From: Flavobacterium tistrianum
Lineage (GTDB): Bacteria; Bacteroidota; Bacteroidia; Flavobacteriales; Flavobacteriaceae
DNA: 64,000 nt
NCBI RefSeq assembly: GCF_003254545.1
Contig: NZ_QJRH01000065.1
Span: forward strand, 155,752-219,751
Direction of reading: 5' to 3'
A program made the translations under genes and the position numbers. Below, one piece after another: positions 55,733-63,964 of the stretch (position 1 is its first letter; the number at the start of each line of letters is the position of its first letter). Under the pieces are notes generated by a model. The model did not search any database. It was not told the origin of the DNA and worked only from the letters and a program-made list of their open reading frames with translations.

Positions 55733-56221
55733 TTAAGCAAATCCGCAGATGATTCCGCCCATAAGCGTCAGGGTAAGAGTCCAATATCCAGCATGAATAA
55801 AAATATATTTCCAAGATTTTCTTTCAAATAAGCCGTTAATTCCGATTAACGGAAATGCGAAAAATAATCCAGACATAAAACCATGAAGCGCACCATGTTT
55901 AAAAGTTCTATAAGCCATTCCGTAATCTGCCATAAAAGCGGCAAAAGAAGGTTTTGCGCTATCCATCAACGGTGGTCCGCCAACCATTCCGATTGCACCA
56001 GACTGATGAATGGTTAAAGACATTAAAGTCATAGTGATCATTAGAGAAAATACGTACGTTAATCCGAAGATTTTTAGCATATTTCCTTTTCTTAGCTCTT
56101 CTTGAGTAAGATTATTTTCTTTCATCCAGATAGTTCCGAATACTTTTGGGCTGTACCAGATAAAACCGGTTACGAGTGTGACAATGGCCGCAATGAATAA
56201 AGCAGCGAAGTTAATTTGCAT
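55733..56221 (-). CDS. DUF1761 domain-containing membrane protein
   Basis: A 162-residue protein with four hydrophobic helices (about 8-28, 50-70, 105-127 and 138-158). The opening NFAALFIAAIVTLVTGFIWYSPKVFG and the WM...NNLTQEEL region match DUF1761. Function unknown. Single gene. Confidence 0.85.
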   Translation of the reverse strand: MQINFAALFIAAIVTLVTGFIWYSPKVFGTIWMKENNLTQEELRKGNMLKIFGLTYVFSLMITMTLMSLTIHQSGAIGMVGGPPLMDSAKPSFAAFMADYGMAYRTFKHGALHGFMSGLFFAFPLIGINGLFERKSWKYIFIHAGYWTLTLTLMGGIICGFA

Positions 56222-56399
56222 GATATGAGGTTTTTAGAATTAGTTGATCAAAAGTAATCAAAAAAATGCAGGTTTAAGAAAATAATTAAAAGTAATATAA
56301 AACTTACAAGATAAATTTTATCAACAGTTTGCCGATATTTAGTGTATTATAGCTATGAATTGTATATTTTTACGCTAATAACAAATCCCCAAATCTGTT

Positions 56400-57242
56400 A
56401 TGAAAATTATATTTACGCTTTCTTTATTATTTGTTTTTTCGCTAAATGTTTTGGCAGATACTGTTTCGGATAAAGAAAAAGAGGCGCTTATAAAATTGTA
56501 TCATGCAACAAATGGTTTGCAATGGAAAAACAAGTGGGACTTAAGTCTGTCTGTTTCTACATGGTACGGTGTTAAAGCTGAAAACGGAAAAGTTGTGGCG
56601 CTGAATTTGGCAGATAATAATCTGCAAGGAGAATTGCCAGAAGCTCTTTATGATCTTACAAATTTGGAATCGCTAAATCTGGAAAAGAATAAAATTGAAG
56701 GAAGTTTGTCTTCTGCCATTTTTAACCTGAAAGAATTAGAAACAATTAATATTGCTAATAATAAGCTATCGGGAGCAATTCCTTCTTCGATTTGTCAATT
56801 GACAAAATTGAAAGAATTAGAGCTTTTTATGAATAAGATTTCAGGAGAGCTTCCATCAGAAATTGGAAAGCTGAATCAGTTGGAAATTTTAGCTGTTTTT
56901 AATAACCAAATTAACGGAAAACTGCCTGTTTCGATTTATAAAATTTCAGGACTAAGAGTATTGCTGCTGAATAATAATAAACTGTCAGGAAGTTTGACAA
57001 ATGAAATTATTAATTGGAATGCATTAGAAAATTTTAGTGTATTTGATAATGAATTTTCAGGCGCAATTCCGCAAGAAATTGAAAAGCTTAGCAAGTTGCA
57101 AGAATTGAATCTTTCGTATAATAAATTTACAGGCGAAGTTTCAAAAAAGACAGCATTATTAGATGCTTTAAATATGACAATGACCGATGAGAACGGAAAT
57201 CCGTTTTTATTAGAAATAAACCAAGAAAATAAATTACAATAG
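56400..57242 (+). CDS. Secreted leucine-rich-repeat protein
   Basis: A 280-residue protein with a signal peptide (FTLSLLFVFSLNVLA). An LRRNT-like cap (SDKEKEALIKLYHATNGLQW, then WYGVKAENGKVVALNLADNN) is followed by about eight 24-residue repeats of the plant-specific type, LxxLxxLxLxxNxLSGxIPxx (for example NNKLSGAIPSSICQLTKLKE). It would act as a surface or secreted binding module. It lacks a recognisable T9SS C-terminal domain, so outer-membrane delivery is uncertain. Confidence 0.88.
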   Translation: MKIIFTLSLLFVFSLNVLADTVSDKEKEALIKLYHATNGLQWKNKWDLSLSVSTWYGVKAENGKVVALNLADNNLQGELPEALYDLTNLESLNLEKNKIEGSLSSAIFNLKELETINIANNKLSGAIPSSICQLTKLKELELFMNKISGELPSEIGKLNQLEILAVFNNQINGKLPVSIYKISGLRVLLLNNNKLSGSLTNEIINWNALENFSVFDNEFSGAIPQEIEKLSKLQELNLSYNKFTGEVSKKTALLDALNMTMTDENGNPFLLEINQENKLQ

Positions 57243-57322
57243 TTTACCCAAAATTAATCGATGCTTATGAATGAATTTTACACTCGTTAAACAAGTTGAT
57301 TAAATATATTTAGTTAATTGCC

Positions 57323-57347
57323 AAAACCGTAACTATGTTACGGTTTT
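57323..57347 (+). terminator. Stem-loop after the LRR gene
   Basis: 11-base stem aaaaccgtaac / gttacggtttt, three-base loop; only a short T tract follows. Confidence 0.5.
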
Positions 57348-57407
57348 ATGGTTTCTAGAGGTTTCGTTATAGAAAAAATATAACATTTAATTTAGAATTG
57401 AATTTAT

Positions 57408-57415
57408 TATGTTTG
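57408..57415 (+). promoter_or_regulatory. Candidate -7 box (TATGTTTG) for the 101-residue gene
   Basis: Exact TAnnTTTG match about 90 bases before ATG 57505. Confidence 0.35.
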
Positions 57416-57504
57416 TCTAAAATTTTATAACTTTAATAAAAGTATCCGGAGAACCAAAAACCGATTAATCAGCGGTATTACTAATTACTTAATAAGAAGA
57501 AATC

Positions 57505-57810
57505 ATGACACTACAATATCAAGGTGAACAGTACGGAAAACCAACAACTTTTACAATTAGAATTATTGGAAATAACTTGTCAAAAAGCAGTTCAAACTAT
57601 CAGATTGATCTTTTGGTAGGCGATAAAAAACTGCCAACTTTTACAAGCGAAATTCACCAAAGTCTTTCTAATTGCTTGAGAGAGATTTACTTGTTTAGAA
57701 AGCATAATGGAATCACATTCAATGAATCATCAGAGAAAATTGTTTCGCTTTATGTTCCTTATGATAAAGTTTTGTACAACTACAATAAATATGCTTTGTT
57801 CAGAGCATAA
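57505..57810 (+). CDS. Hypothetical protein, 101 residues
   Basis: Soluble, beta-rich small protein (TFTIRIIGNN, SNYQIDLLVGDKKLPTF, IVSLYVPYDKVLYNYNKY) without signal peptide or cysteine pairs. No family recognised. It is flanked by its own promoter box and a strong hairpin terminator, so it is probably expressed as a single unit. Confidence 0.65.
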   Translation: MTLQYQGEQYGKPTTFTIRIIGNNLSKSSSNYQIDLLVGDKKLPTFTSEIHQSLSNCLREIYLFRKHNGITFNESSEKIVSLYVPYDKVLYNYNKYALFRA

Positions 57811-57833
57811 ATTTTTCTCAAAAGAGGATAATA

Positions 57834-57866
57834 AAAAAAGACCATTTGAAAAAATGGTCTTTTTTT
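57834..57866. terminator. Bidirectional terminator
   Basis: 15-base stem aaaaaaagaccattt / aaatggtcttttttt with a four-base loop, serving the 101-residue gene and the convergent PQQ-propeller gene. Confidence 0.92.
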
Positions 57867-57886
57867 ATTTCTAAAAGCGAGAGCTA

Positions 57887-59086
57887 TTATCGAATAATCT
57901 TCAAATAAGCGCTATAAGGATCGTCTTTAATTGAAGTGCGCATATAATATACGTTTTCGTCTTTTTCTTTTAAATCAAACTGAATTAAACCAGCGTCACA
58001 ATAATAGTAAAGTAGGTTTTCGTCAGCAGGAAATTCAATGTTTGAAATTGGCAAAGTGGTTAGTTTTTCTTCAAAAGCTATTTCTCCGTTTGATAAATCC
58101 AATTCAAAAAGTTTCTTTTTACGAGTGTAGCCCCAAAGATTATCTACTTCTTTAACGATGTATTCGATATTATCACCTTTAAAATCGGTTTTCCAAAGCT
58201 GAGTTCCTGTTTTAGAATCAACAGCATAAATAGATGAAACTTCTGGACCTTGTGCGGCAAAATATAGTTTTTTGTCGTGGCATACTATGCGCTCCTTAAC
58301 ATTGTTCTGGTTTTCTTCTATTTTAAACTGCCATAAAACATCTAAGCTGTTTGGCTTAAGAGCATAAAGCCAGTTCTTGTCGCCAGCAATAAAAACACTT
58401 TCGCCATCGGTAACAGGTTTTCCTGTCATGGTTTCGTCAAAACTTTTCTGATTCAATAATTTTCCTGTATTGGCTTCAAACGAATATACATTGGTTCCGC
58501 TTTGAATAAAAACCTTATTGTCAAAAACAAGTGGCTCAATATCGTTATTTGGCGTGTCTAATTTGTAGTTCCAAGCCAAGCTTCCATCTTTAAGATCCAA
58601 AGCATACAAATTACTGCTCTGATTTTGATTTTGGGCAGTTATAAACAACTTTCCGTTGCTTATTACAGGAGTCTGGTCTTTTAGAACAATCTGGTCTTTA
58701 ATATTGCCTATTCTTGACTTCCAGAAAATAGTTCCTGTTCCGTTATCCACGGCATAAATTTCACCATTGACAAACGGAATGTATACAACACCGTCCTGAA
58801 GCGTTATTTTGTTGGCGCACATCTCAGTATTAGCATCCGAAGCTTTTACAGTCCAAACAATGCTTTCTACTTCTAAATCCCAAGAAAAAAGAGAGCCGTC
58901 ATAATCGTAAATTAAAAGCGAAGTGTCGTCTAGAGAAATCTTTTTAAGCGGTTTTAAAGACTTGTTCGTAACAGCTTCTTCTGCAGGTAAATTGCTGTTG
59001 GAGTAGTTGGTTTTGCTGGCTGGCGCTTGTCCAGACATATTTGCAAAGGCGAATACAAATAAAAGGGCTATTAATTTGTGTTTCAT
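57887..59086 (-). CDS. Secreted PQQ-like beta-propeller protein
   Basis: A 399-residue exported protein (signal peptide LIALLFVFAFANMSGQA). The mature part shows PQQ-type blades: IYAVDNGTGTIFWKSR, LYALDLKDGSLAWNYK, VYSFEANTGKLLNQ, IYAVDSKTGTQLWKTD. These give a beta-propeller similar to BamB or PQQ dehydrogenases. No catalytic PQQ residues can be identified, so a structural or binding role is more likely. Convergent with the 101-residue gene. Confidence 0.85.
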   Translation of the reverse strand: MKHKLIALLFVFAFANMSGQAPASKTNYSNSNLPAEEAVTNKSLKPLKKISLDDTSLLIYDYDGSLFSWDLEVESIVWTVKASDANTEMCANKITLQDGVVYIPFVNGEIYAVDNGTGTIFWKSRIGNIKDQIVLKDQTPVISNGKLFITAQNQNQSSNLYALDLKDGSLAWNYKLDTPNNDIEPLVFDNKVFIQSGTNVYSFEANTGKLLNQKSFDETMTGKPVTDGESVFIAGDKNWLYALKPNSLDVLWQFKIEENQNNVKERIVCHDKKLYFAAQGPEVSSIYAVDSKTGTQLWKTDFKGDNIEYIVKEVDNLWGYTRKKKLFELDLSNGEIAFEEKLTTLPISNIEFPADENLLYYYCDAGLIQFDLKEKDENVYYMRTSIKDDPYSAYLKIIR

Positions 59087-59151
59087 TTTAAGATTTGGGT
59101 TGATTTTTTTGATTGTCTTCTTTTAAAACATTTAACGGAGTAAATATAAAC

Positions 59152-59182
59152 AAAAAAAGCTCCAGATTTCTCTGAAGCTTTT
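59152..59182 (-). terminator. Terminator of tRNA-Glu
   Basis: Minus strand: stem aaaagcttcaga / tctggagctttt, T-run. Nearly identical to the hairpin beside the tRNA-Met fragment at 63536. Confidence 0.85.
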
Positions 59183-59193
59183 GACTTAGTAAG

Positions 59194-59265
59194 TAGTCCG
59201 TGGGGGAATCGAACCCCCCTTACCAGGATGAAAACCTGGCGTCCTAACCGATAGACGAACGGACC
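59194..59265 (-). tRNA. tRNA-Glu (anticodon TTC)
   Basis: Acceptor ggtccgt / acggact, anticodon stem ccagg / cctgg with loop ttttcat giving TTC, T arm gggggttcgattccccc, discriminator A. CCA not encoded. Confidence 0.95.
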
Positions 59266-59285
59266 TGCTTTGCTATTGCGGGTGC

Positions 59286-59700
59286 AAAAGTGCAACTATT
59301 TTTGAGATGTACAAAGCTTTTTGGAAAAAACTTTTTGATTTTTTTTGATGGGAAATTGTTTTAGATGATGGTTTTTTAAGTTTTAATCGAGTTAATGTAT
59401 TTGTATTTATTTGAATAATAATTGGTTGTTTTGTTTGTATGCGGAGGAATTGTTTGTTTTTTTAAGTGGGAAATATTTTTTCGAAATATTGAATAATTTT
59501 GTTTTTGAAAGAATAATCTTGCTTTGTTTATAGGGAAAATAAGAAGTCAAATAAGAAAACAATTGTTCTGCTATTTTTTACAGACGTATTTGACTGGATA
59601 AATACGTTCCTTATTTTCTCTTTAGGTCTTTATAAATTTGTTTGATTCTAAAATAACATTAAGAGTCAATAACAGTAAATACAAAAAAGTAAGAAAAGAT
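59286..59700. other. AT-rich intergenic region
   Basis: About 415 bases with long T-tracts and no credible gene or repeat. It separates tRNA-Glu from the following hypothetical genes; low GC content is obvious by eye. Promoter of 59702 would be here but no good box is seen. Confidence 0.5.
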
Positions 59701-59701
59701 T

Positions 59702-60034
59702 ATGAAAGTAGAAAAGGGAAAATCTATGATAGATTTTTTAGAATCGATTGACAGAATGAAATATTTTACAAAATTAAGTCCAGACATTAAGGATAATAAT
59801 AATTCTATAAATATGATGCTAAAAGTGCATTCGTACACTGAGCTGAATCTAACTATTTCATCTTTATTAAAAGCAAGTATAAATATCATGAAAGATGATT
59901 TTGAAAAAAATAAAATAGAGGTAATGCTCTTACTCGAAATGGCTTTGCAGTTACTTCCAACTGACGAAATGGAATTATTAGATCAAATCTTTGGTACTAT
60001 TTCTGAAATAAGAAAAACTTCAAATGGAGATTGA
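59702..60034 (+). CDS. Hypothetical protein, 110 residues
   Basis: Soluble, mostly helical protein (MIDFLESIDRMKYF, SSLLKASINIMKDDFEKN, EVMLLLEMALQLLPTDEMELLDQIF). No family recognised and no signal peptide. It may be part of an accessory segment, since repeats follow it. A minus-strand frame across the same bases is only a shadow. Confidence 0.55.
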   Translation: MKVEKGKSMIDFLESIDRMKYFTKLSPDIKDNNNSINMMLKVHSYTELNLTISSLLKASINIMKDDFEKNKIEVMLLLEMALQLLPTDEMELLDQIFGTISEIRKTSNGD

Positions 60035-60078
60035 AAATGCATTCCTGCTTATGGAATGCTTAAAGTGGGAAAAAATAG

Positions 60079-60114
60079 TATTTTGTAAATCCAAATTATG
60101 GGCTTAATTTAGTT
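60079..60114 (+). repeat. Dispersed repeat unit A, copy 1
   Basis: The segment starting tattttgtaaatcc and ending near cttaatttagtt is matched by a similar segment at 61619-61655 (tattttgcaaatcc...), about three quarters identical by eye. Confidence 0.5.
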
Positions 60115-60170
60115 CCCCCTTGCTTGCGCCAACAGATGCATTTTTTATCTGTTTTAACGATCAAAGTCTT

Positions 60171-60674
60171 ATGATATATTACTCAAATAATGAATTAATA
60201 ACGTGGTTTAAAAAATATGAGAGGCAAAGCCTAATCATAACCATACTTTTAATAATTTTTGCATGCTTAGCAGGAGCCGGTTTTTTCTTTGATGTACAAA
60301 AAGAAATTGATAACAAATTTATTTTTGGCGCTATAGGATTGGCTTTAATAATTATTTTCTTTTTGTACACCTATTTCAATTCAGGTTCTTTGACAAATAA
60401 AACAATTACAGAGATAGAATTCACAGATTCAGAAGTTACTTTTTCGACTTTTTCTTACAGATTATTTGTGTTGTATAAAATTGAGAAAAAGAAGATTGTA
60501 ATGGACTTGGCACTTTTTAAGTTTGTGCTGAGTGAGTATCCAATAAGTAATAAAAAGGTAAATATTAAGAAAGAATGTTTTAGAATAACACATAATGAAG
60601 ATGACTTTTTTTTGTTGTTTAAATATTTCGATGATAATCTTGTAGAGAATTTTGAAAAAGGATCTAAAAATTAA
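60171..60674 (+). CDS. Hypothetical membrane protein
   Basis: A 167-residue protein with two adjacent membrane helices (about residues 21-42 and 50-72) and a soluble C-terminal part (about 85-167) with EIEFTDSEVTFSTFSYRLFV. ATG 60171 is preferred to a TTG at 60120 that would add 17 residues reading through a repeat-like leader. No family recognised. Confidence 0.55.
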   Translation: MIYYSNNELITWFKKYERQSLIITILLIIFACLAGAGFFFDVQKEIDNKFIFGAIGLALIIIFFLYTYFNSGSLTNKTITEIEFTDSEVTFSTFSYRLFVLYKIEKKKIVMDLALFKFVLSEYPISNKKVNIKKECFRITHNEDDFFLLFKYFDDNLVENFEKGSKN

Positions 60675-60707
60675 TTAGGTTGGCAAGTGAGTTTATATTG
60701 CTGTCCC

Positions 60708-60767
60708 GCTCTCCAAAGTGTTCAACTGAAAAGCCTCGCAAATGTCTCCGATTTTGCGCTTTTTTTT
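60708..60767 (+). repeat. Dispersed repeat unit B, copy 1 (terminator-like)
   Basis: Shares with 61488-61544 the order tccaa...tcaactgaaaagc, cgcaaatgtctccg, attttgcgct and a T-run. The hairpin cgcaaa / tttgcg (60737-60742 with 60753-60758) plus T-run looks like a terminator. Reading frame 60687-60902 across it is not credible. Confidence 0.65.
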
Positions 60768-60980
60768 ATTTTAATTATAGAACTACCTCAAGCTTGTAGT
60801 GAAAATTTTGTAATTGCTTCATTTGTAGTTGATTTGTTTCGTGTATTAAGTCTTATTGTGTTGTTTTTTAAGCTTTTACGGGAATTCGGTTGTTTTTTAT
60901 AATCTGAAATTTGCACCATCAAATAATAGATTAAAAAACAAGGCTTTTGTTTTATGACATTAGCAAAATATGAGGCAAAA

Positions 60981-61478
60981 ATGAAAAAAACATTGCAAAC
61001 GGGGTTATTATTGGCATTTGTCTTTATTATAAATGCTTGTTCTGCTGATTCGGCAGATGGGATGGAAACGGATTATAAAGATGAAATTGGGACGGGCTAT
61101 ACTTATAGTGCTGTAGAATTGGAAACAATGAAATTAATAAATGATTATAGGATGTCAATAGGATTGGATTCTTTACGAGTAAAAGATTATCTTTCTTTCA
61201 AGGCTGAAGAACACAATAATAATATGATCGAAACTAATTTGGTAAGCCATAATGATTTTGTAAGCCGATCTGAAAATATAATAAGAGTATTAGGAGCAAA
61301 AAAGGTAGATGAAAATGTTGGATACAATTATCAGTCTCCAGAAGGTGTCTTAAACGGATGGTTGAATAGTCTAGAACATAAAAAAATTATTGAGGGAGAT
61401 TTTAATTATTTTGGCATTTCGATGAGGGTGAGCTCTGACGGTAAAAAATACTACACTAATATTTTTGCAAAAATTTAG
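60981..61478 (+). CDS. CAP-domain lipoprotein
   Basis: A 165-residue lipoprotein of the CAP/SCP superfamily. The signal peptide ends in the lipobox FIINAC (Cys20 from ATG 60981); a frame starting 27 bases earlier would spoil the signal peptide, so ATG 60981 is preferred. The CAP motifs are AEEHNNNM, SHNDF, DENVGYN and WLNSLEHKKIIEGDFNYFGIS. Bacterial CAP proteins are outer-surface proteins of uncertain role. It is followed by the second copy of the unit-B repeat. Confidence 0.85.
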   Translation: MKKTLQTGLLLAFVFIINACSADSADGMETDYKDEIGTGYTYSAVELETMKLINDYRMSIGLDSLRVKDYLSFKAEEHNNNMIETNLVSHNDFVSRSENIIRVLGAKKVDENVGYNYQSPEGVLNGWLNSLEHKKIIEGDFNYFGISMRVSSDGKKYYTNIFAKI

Positions 61479-61487
61479 AGGTTCATG

Positions 61488-61544
61488 CTTTCCAATGCAT
61501 CCAATTGAAAAGCGGCGCAAATGTCTTCGACTTTGCGCTCTTTT
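61488..61544 (+). repeat. Dispersed repeat unit B, copy 2 (terminator-like)
   Basis: Second copy of the element at 60708-60767; hairpin gcgcaaa / tttgcgc (61515-61521 with 61532-61538) followed by T-rich sequence. Likely terminator of the CAP gene. Confidence 0.7.
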
Positions 61545-61618
61545 ATTTTAAAGCCAAACCCTCTTTATTGAATTGATATATCTTTCTTAAAAGTTTATTT
61601 ATCAATTGTACATGAGAT

Positions 61619-61655
61619 TATTTTGCAAATCCGAAGAATGGACTTAAATTCGTTG
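61619..61655 (+). repeat. Dispersed repeat unit A, copy 2
   Basis: Counterpart of 60079-60114, lying about 50 bases before the GNAT gene start. The two unit-A copies each precede a gene and may be promoter-bearing. Confidence 0.5.
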
Positions 61656-61704
61656 TAAATCATCTTTAATTCAATGTTTTAGCGGTTATGATAAAAATAG
61701 AAGT

Positions 61705-62139
61705 ATGGAATTTTTTTTAAGACAAGCAGAATTAAATGATGTTGAATTTATAAGCAAGCTATCCAATCAATTGGGTTATGAATCAACAATTGAGAAAATG
61801 CATAATCGACTTTTGGAAATTTTAAACAATACCGATAATTGTATTTATGTATGTATCGATAATGAAAATGTTATTGGTTGGATTCATGGTTTTTATTCGC
61901 TTAGAGTTGAATCTGATTCTTTTGTAGAAATTGGAGGTTTAGTGGTAGATGAAAATTACCGAAGAAACGGAATTGGTAAAATTTTAGTTGAAAAAGTAAT
62001 AGAATGGGCTCGCTTCAAAAAAAGCACTAAAATCAGAGTAAGATGCAATGTCGTTCGCAAAGAAACTCATATTTTTTATAATAGAATTGGTTTTAATGAA
62101 ACCAAAGAGCAAAAAATATTTGATATGAAATTAGGTTAA
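61705..62139 (+). CDS. GNAT family N-acetyltransferase
   Basis: A 144-residue acetyltransferase. The N-terminal LRQAELNDVEFISKLSNQLG and the acetyl-CoA loop LVVDENYRRNGIGKILVEKVI (R-x-x-G-I-G) are typical, and it ends with THIFYNRIGFNETKEQKIF. Substrate unknown. Related by fold to, but not an obvious copy of, the GNAT protein at 14705. Confidence 0.85.
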   Translation: MEFFLRQAELNDVEFISKLSNQLGYESTIEKMHNRLLEILNNTDNCIYVCIDNENVIGWIHGFYSLRVESDSFVEIGGLVVDENYRRNGIGKILVEKVIEWARFKKSTKIRVRCNVVRKETHIFYNRIGFNETKEQKIFDMKLG

Positions 62140-62192
62140 TATAGGCACTACTGAGAATTAGGGATAACTATACTAATTAAAATTGATTTAAA

Positions 62193-62993
62193 ATGACAAA
62201 AACAAAAGAAGAAGTAGTATGGATAACTGGCGCTTCATCTGGCATTGGAAAATCGATGGCCTTTGAATGGGCAAGATTAGGCTATAAAGTAGTTATTTCA
62301 GCAAGACGCAAAGAACTGTTAGATGAAGTTGCTGACGAGATTAGGCAATCAGGTGGCGAGGCATTGGTAGTTCCGTGTGACATAATGGAAGAAAACTCTA
62401 TTGAAAATGCAGTCCAACAAATTATTAAAGAGTGCGGGCGCTTGGATGTGGCTGTAGCCAATGCTGGTTTTGGCATTTTTGGAAGTATCGAAAATCTAAC
62501 AGCCAAAGATTGGAACAGGCAATTGCAAGGCAATGTTACAGGATTGGTCTTAACGGTAAAATATGCACTACCACATTTAAAGAAAAACAAAGGGCGAATT
62601 GGTTTGGTTGGAAGCGTAGGCGCTTATCTTCCTAATCCAAATGTGGGCGCATATGGAGCTTCAAAAGCTGCGGTAAACTCTATTGGTCAAACTTTGCAGG
62701 TTGAATTAATGGGAACGGGCGTGAGCTGCACTACGCTGCATCCCGGATTTGTAGTTTCGGAAATTGCAAGAATTGATAATGATGGAATTTGGCATCCCGA
62801 ACAGACAGATCCGCGGCCATCAAATTTAATTTGGCCAACTGATAAAGCTGCAAAAGTAATGGTAAAAGCTATTTTGAAACGAAAGAAAAATTATATTTTC
62901 ACTGGTCATGGAAAGCTAGCCGTATGGTTGCAAAGATGGTTTCCTGGGGTGATGAGATCGATCATTTCTAAAGGTTCAAAACCAGATTTGTAA
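62193..62993 (+). CDS. Short-chain dehydrogenase/reductase
   Basis: A 266-residue classical SDR oxidoreductase. Cofactor motif WITGASSGIGKSMA near residue 10, a strand ending ANAGFGIFG, and the active site YGASKAA (Tyr/Lys) with Ser in VGSVGAY. Substrate unknown; an arginine after the first strand (SARRKE) would favour NADPH. Single gene, 53 bases after the GNAT gene. Confidence 0.92.
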   Translation: MTKTKEEVVWITGASSGIGKSMAFEWARLGYKVVISARRKELLDEVADEIRQSGGEALVVPCDIMEENSIENAVQQIIKECGRLDVAVANAGFGIFGSIENLTAKDWNRQLQGNVTGLVLTVKYALPHLKKNKGRIGLVGSVGAYLPNPNVGAYGASKAAVNSIGQTLQVELMGTGVSCTTLHPGFVVSEIARIDNDGIWHPEQTDPRPSNLIWPTDKAAKVMVKAILKRKKNYIFTGHGKLAVWLQRWFPGVMRSIISKGSKPDL

Positions 62994-63086
62994 GTAAGTA
63001 GCTTGAATTAAATCTATGTTAAAAGAGCAGCTTTGTTTCAATATTAATGTGAAATTTGTGAAATGTCTAATTAACAACAAGATAAT

Positions 63087-63464
63087 ATGGAAGGACAAAT
63101 TGTAGAATTGGAAAAAAAATACTGGCACGGAGTTGAAAATAATGACTATGAAACGGTAAGAAATCTGACACTGTTTCCTTGCATAGTTGCTGGAAAAAAC
63201 GGTATTCAAAGTATCAGCGAAGCTGATTTCAAAAATATGTTTGATTCTGGGCAGACCAATAAAATAAAAGTGCTGAACATCTATGATGTAAAAGAAAAGT
63301 TAATTGCCGAAAATACTGCTGTAATAGGATATCGCCTTGATTTTGAGATAGCAGATCAAAGTCAAAAAGCACCCATAAAATGTGTCTGTACTTCTACTTG
63401 GATCAAAGAAAATAACAAGTGGGCGTGTGCGATGCATACTGAAACGGAACTGGAAATAAAATAG
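63087..63464 (+). CDS. NTF2-like/SnoaL-fold protein
   Basis: A 125-residue soluble protein with the helix-then-sheet pattern of NTF2-like proteins (DUF4440/SnoaL type): ELEKKYWHGVENNDYETVRN, then VKEKLIAENTAVIGYRLDF and STWIKENNKWACAMHTETEL. Function unknown. Confidence 0.75.
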   Translation: MEGQIVELEKKYWHGVENNDYETVRNLTLFPCIVAGKNGIQSISEADFKNMFDSGQTNKIKVLNIYDVKEKLIAENTAVIGYRLDFEIADQSQKAPIKCVCTSTWIKENNKWACAMHTETELEIK

Positions 63465-63527
63465 GAATCTGATATATTTCTCTGCTAGCGTGAGTATCTA
63501 GCTTATGAACGTAGAGAATAAAAGGTT

Positions 63528-63881
63528 CTAAAAATAAAAAAGCTTCAGAGAAATCTGAAGCTTTTTACTTAGTAGCGGGAACAGGACTCGAACCTGTGTC
63601 CGCCGTGGCGGATATGAGCCCGACGAGCTAAATCTTAGAAATAATTTTTTTATGAATTCTCTTCCTATTCCGGTTTTTAAATATTTTTCTCTTTTCATTG
63701 CTTCGGTTTTAGAATTAAAAAATTCAACATGAATAACTATCCAGGGTCTGAATTTTAGAGAATAACCTTTTGTCCCAAGAAAATTATGTGATTTGAATCT
63801 CTCAATTAAGTTAGAAGTGAAACCAGTGTAGGTTTTCTTAAATTTTTCAGAATAAAGAATGTAAACAACAAATTCATCCAT
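63528..63881 (-). CDS. GIY-YIG nuclease family protein, C-terminus reading through a tRNA fragment
   Basis: A 117-residue single-domain GIY-YIG endonuclease. From ATG 63881 it starts MDEFVVYILYSEKFKKTYTG, where YIL and YTG are the two family motifs, with the catalytic Arg in LIERFKSHN and Glu in NSKTEAMKREKYLKTG. The family core ends near FIKKLFLRF. The next 40 residues (SSSGSYPPRRTQVRVLFP and on) are the translation of the tRNA-Met fragment and its terminator, so they are probably not selected as protein. A start at 63902 is possible but would overlap the upstream hairpin. Confidence 0.82.
   Translation of the reverse strand: MDEFVVYILYSEKFKKTYTGFTSNLIERFKSHNFLGTKGYSLKFRPWIVIHVEFFNSKTEAMKREKYLKTGIGREFIKKLFLRFSSSGSYPPRRTQVRVLFPLLSKKLQISLKLFYF
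63536..63566 (-). terminator. Terminator beside the tRNA-Met fragment
   Basis: Stem aaaaagcttcaga / tctgaagcttttt with a four-base loop, matching the tRNA-Glu terminator at 59152; it belongs to the former tRNA gene. Confidence 0.75.
63573..63627 (-). pseudogene. tRNA-Met fragment, 5' half replaced
   Basis: On the minus strand the sequence contains TAGCTCG, TCGGGCTCATA (half of an anticodon arm with anticodon CAT), ACAGGTTCGAGTCCTGT (a full T arm) and TCCCGCTA (acceptor 3' strand plus discriminator). Missing are the 5' acceptor strand and most of the D arm. The 3' side of the anticodon stem is replaced by a tccgccacggcgga hairpin. The lost 5' part is occupied by the 3' end of the GIY-YIG gene. 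It cannot fold as a functional tRNA. Confidence 0.8.
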
Positions 63882-63901
63882 ATTACAAAATGCTATAAAC
63901 A

Positions 63902-63932
63902 AAAAAACACCACTTGTAGTAAGTGGTGTTTT
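63902..63932 (-). terminator. Hairpin terminator upstream of the GIY-YIG gene
   Basis: Stem aaaaacaccact / agtggtgttttt, loop tgtagta, T-run on the minus strand. It would end transcription of whatever precedes it on the minus strand, probably another tRNA gene beyond the window. Confidence 0.8.
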
Positions 63933-63935
63933 TCT

Positions 63936-63964
63936 TAGTAGCCCTAACAGGACAATTCTCGAAC
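63936..63964 (-). pseudogene. Possible tRNA 3'-end remnant
   Basis: The minus strand reads GGTTCGAG, then AATTG, then TCCTGTTAGGGCTACT. It resembles the T arm and acceptor end of a tRNA (compare GGTTCGAGTCCTGTTCCCGCTACT at 63573-63590) with a few extra bases. The upstream part lies partly outside the window, and no full cloverleaf can be built here. Confidence 0.35.

Noticed and set aside
60687..60902. 71-residue frame (CCPALQSVQ start)
   Set aside because: Runs through repeat unit B and its terminator hairpin; not credible as a protein.
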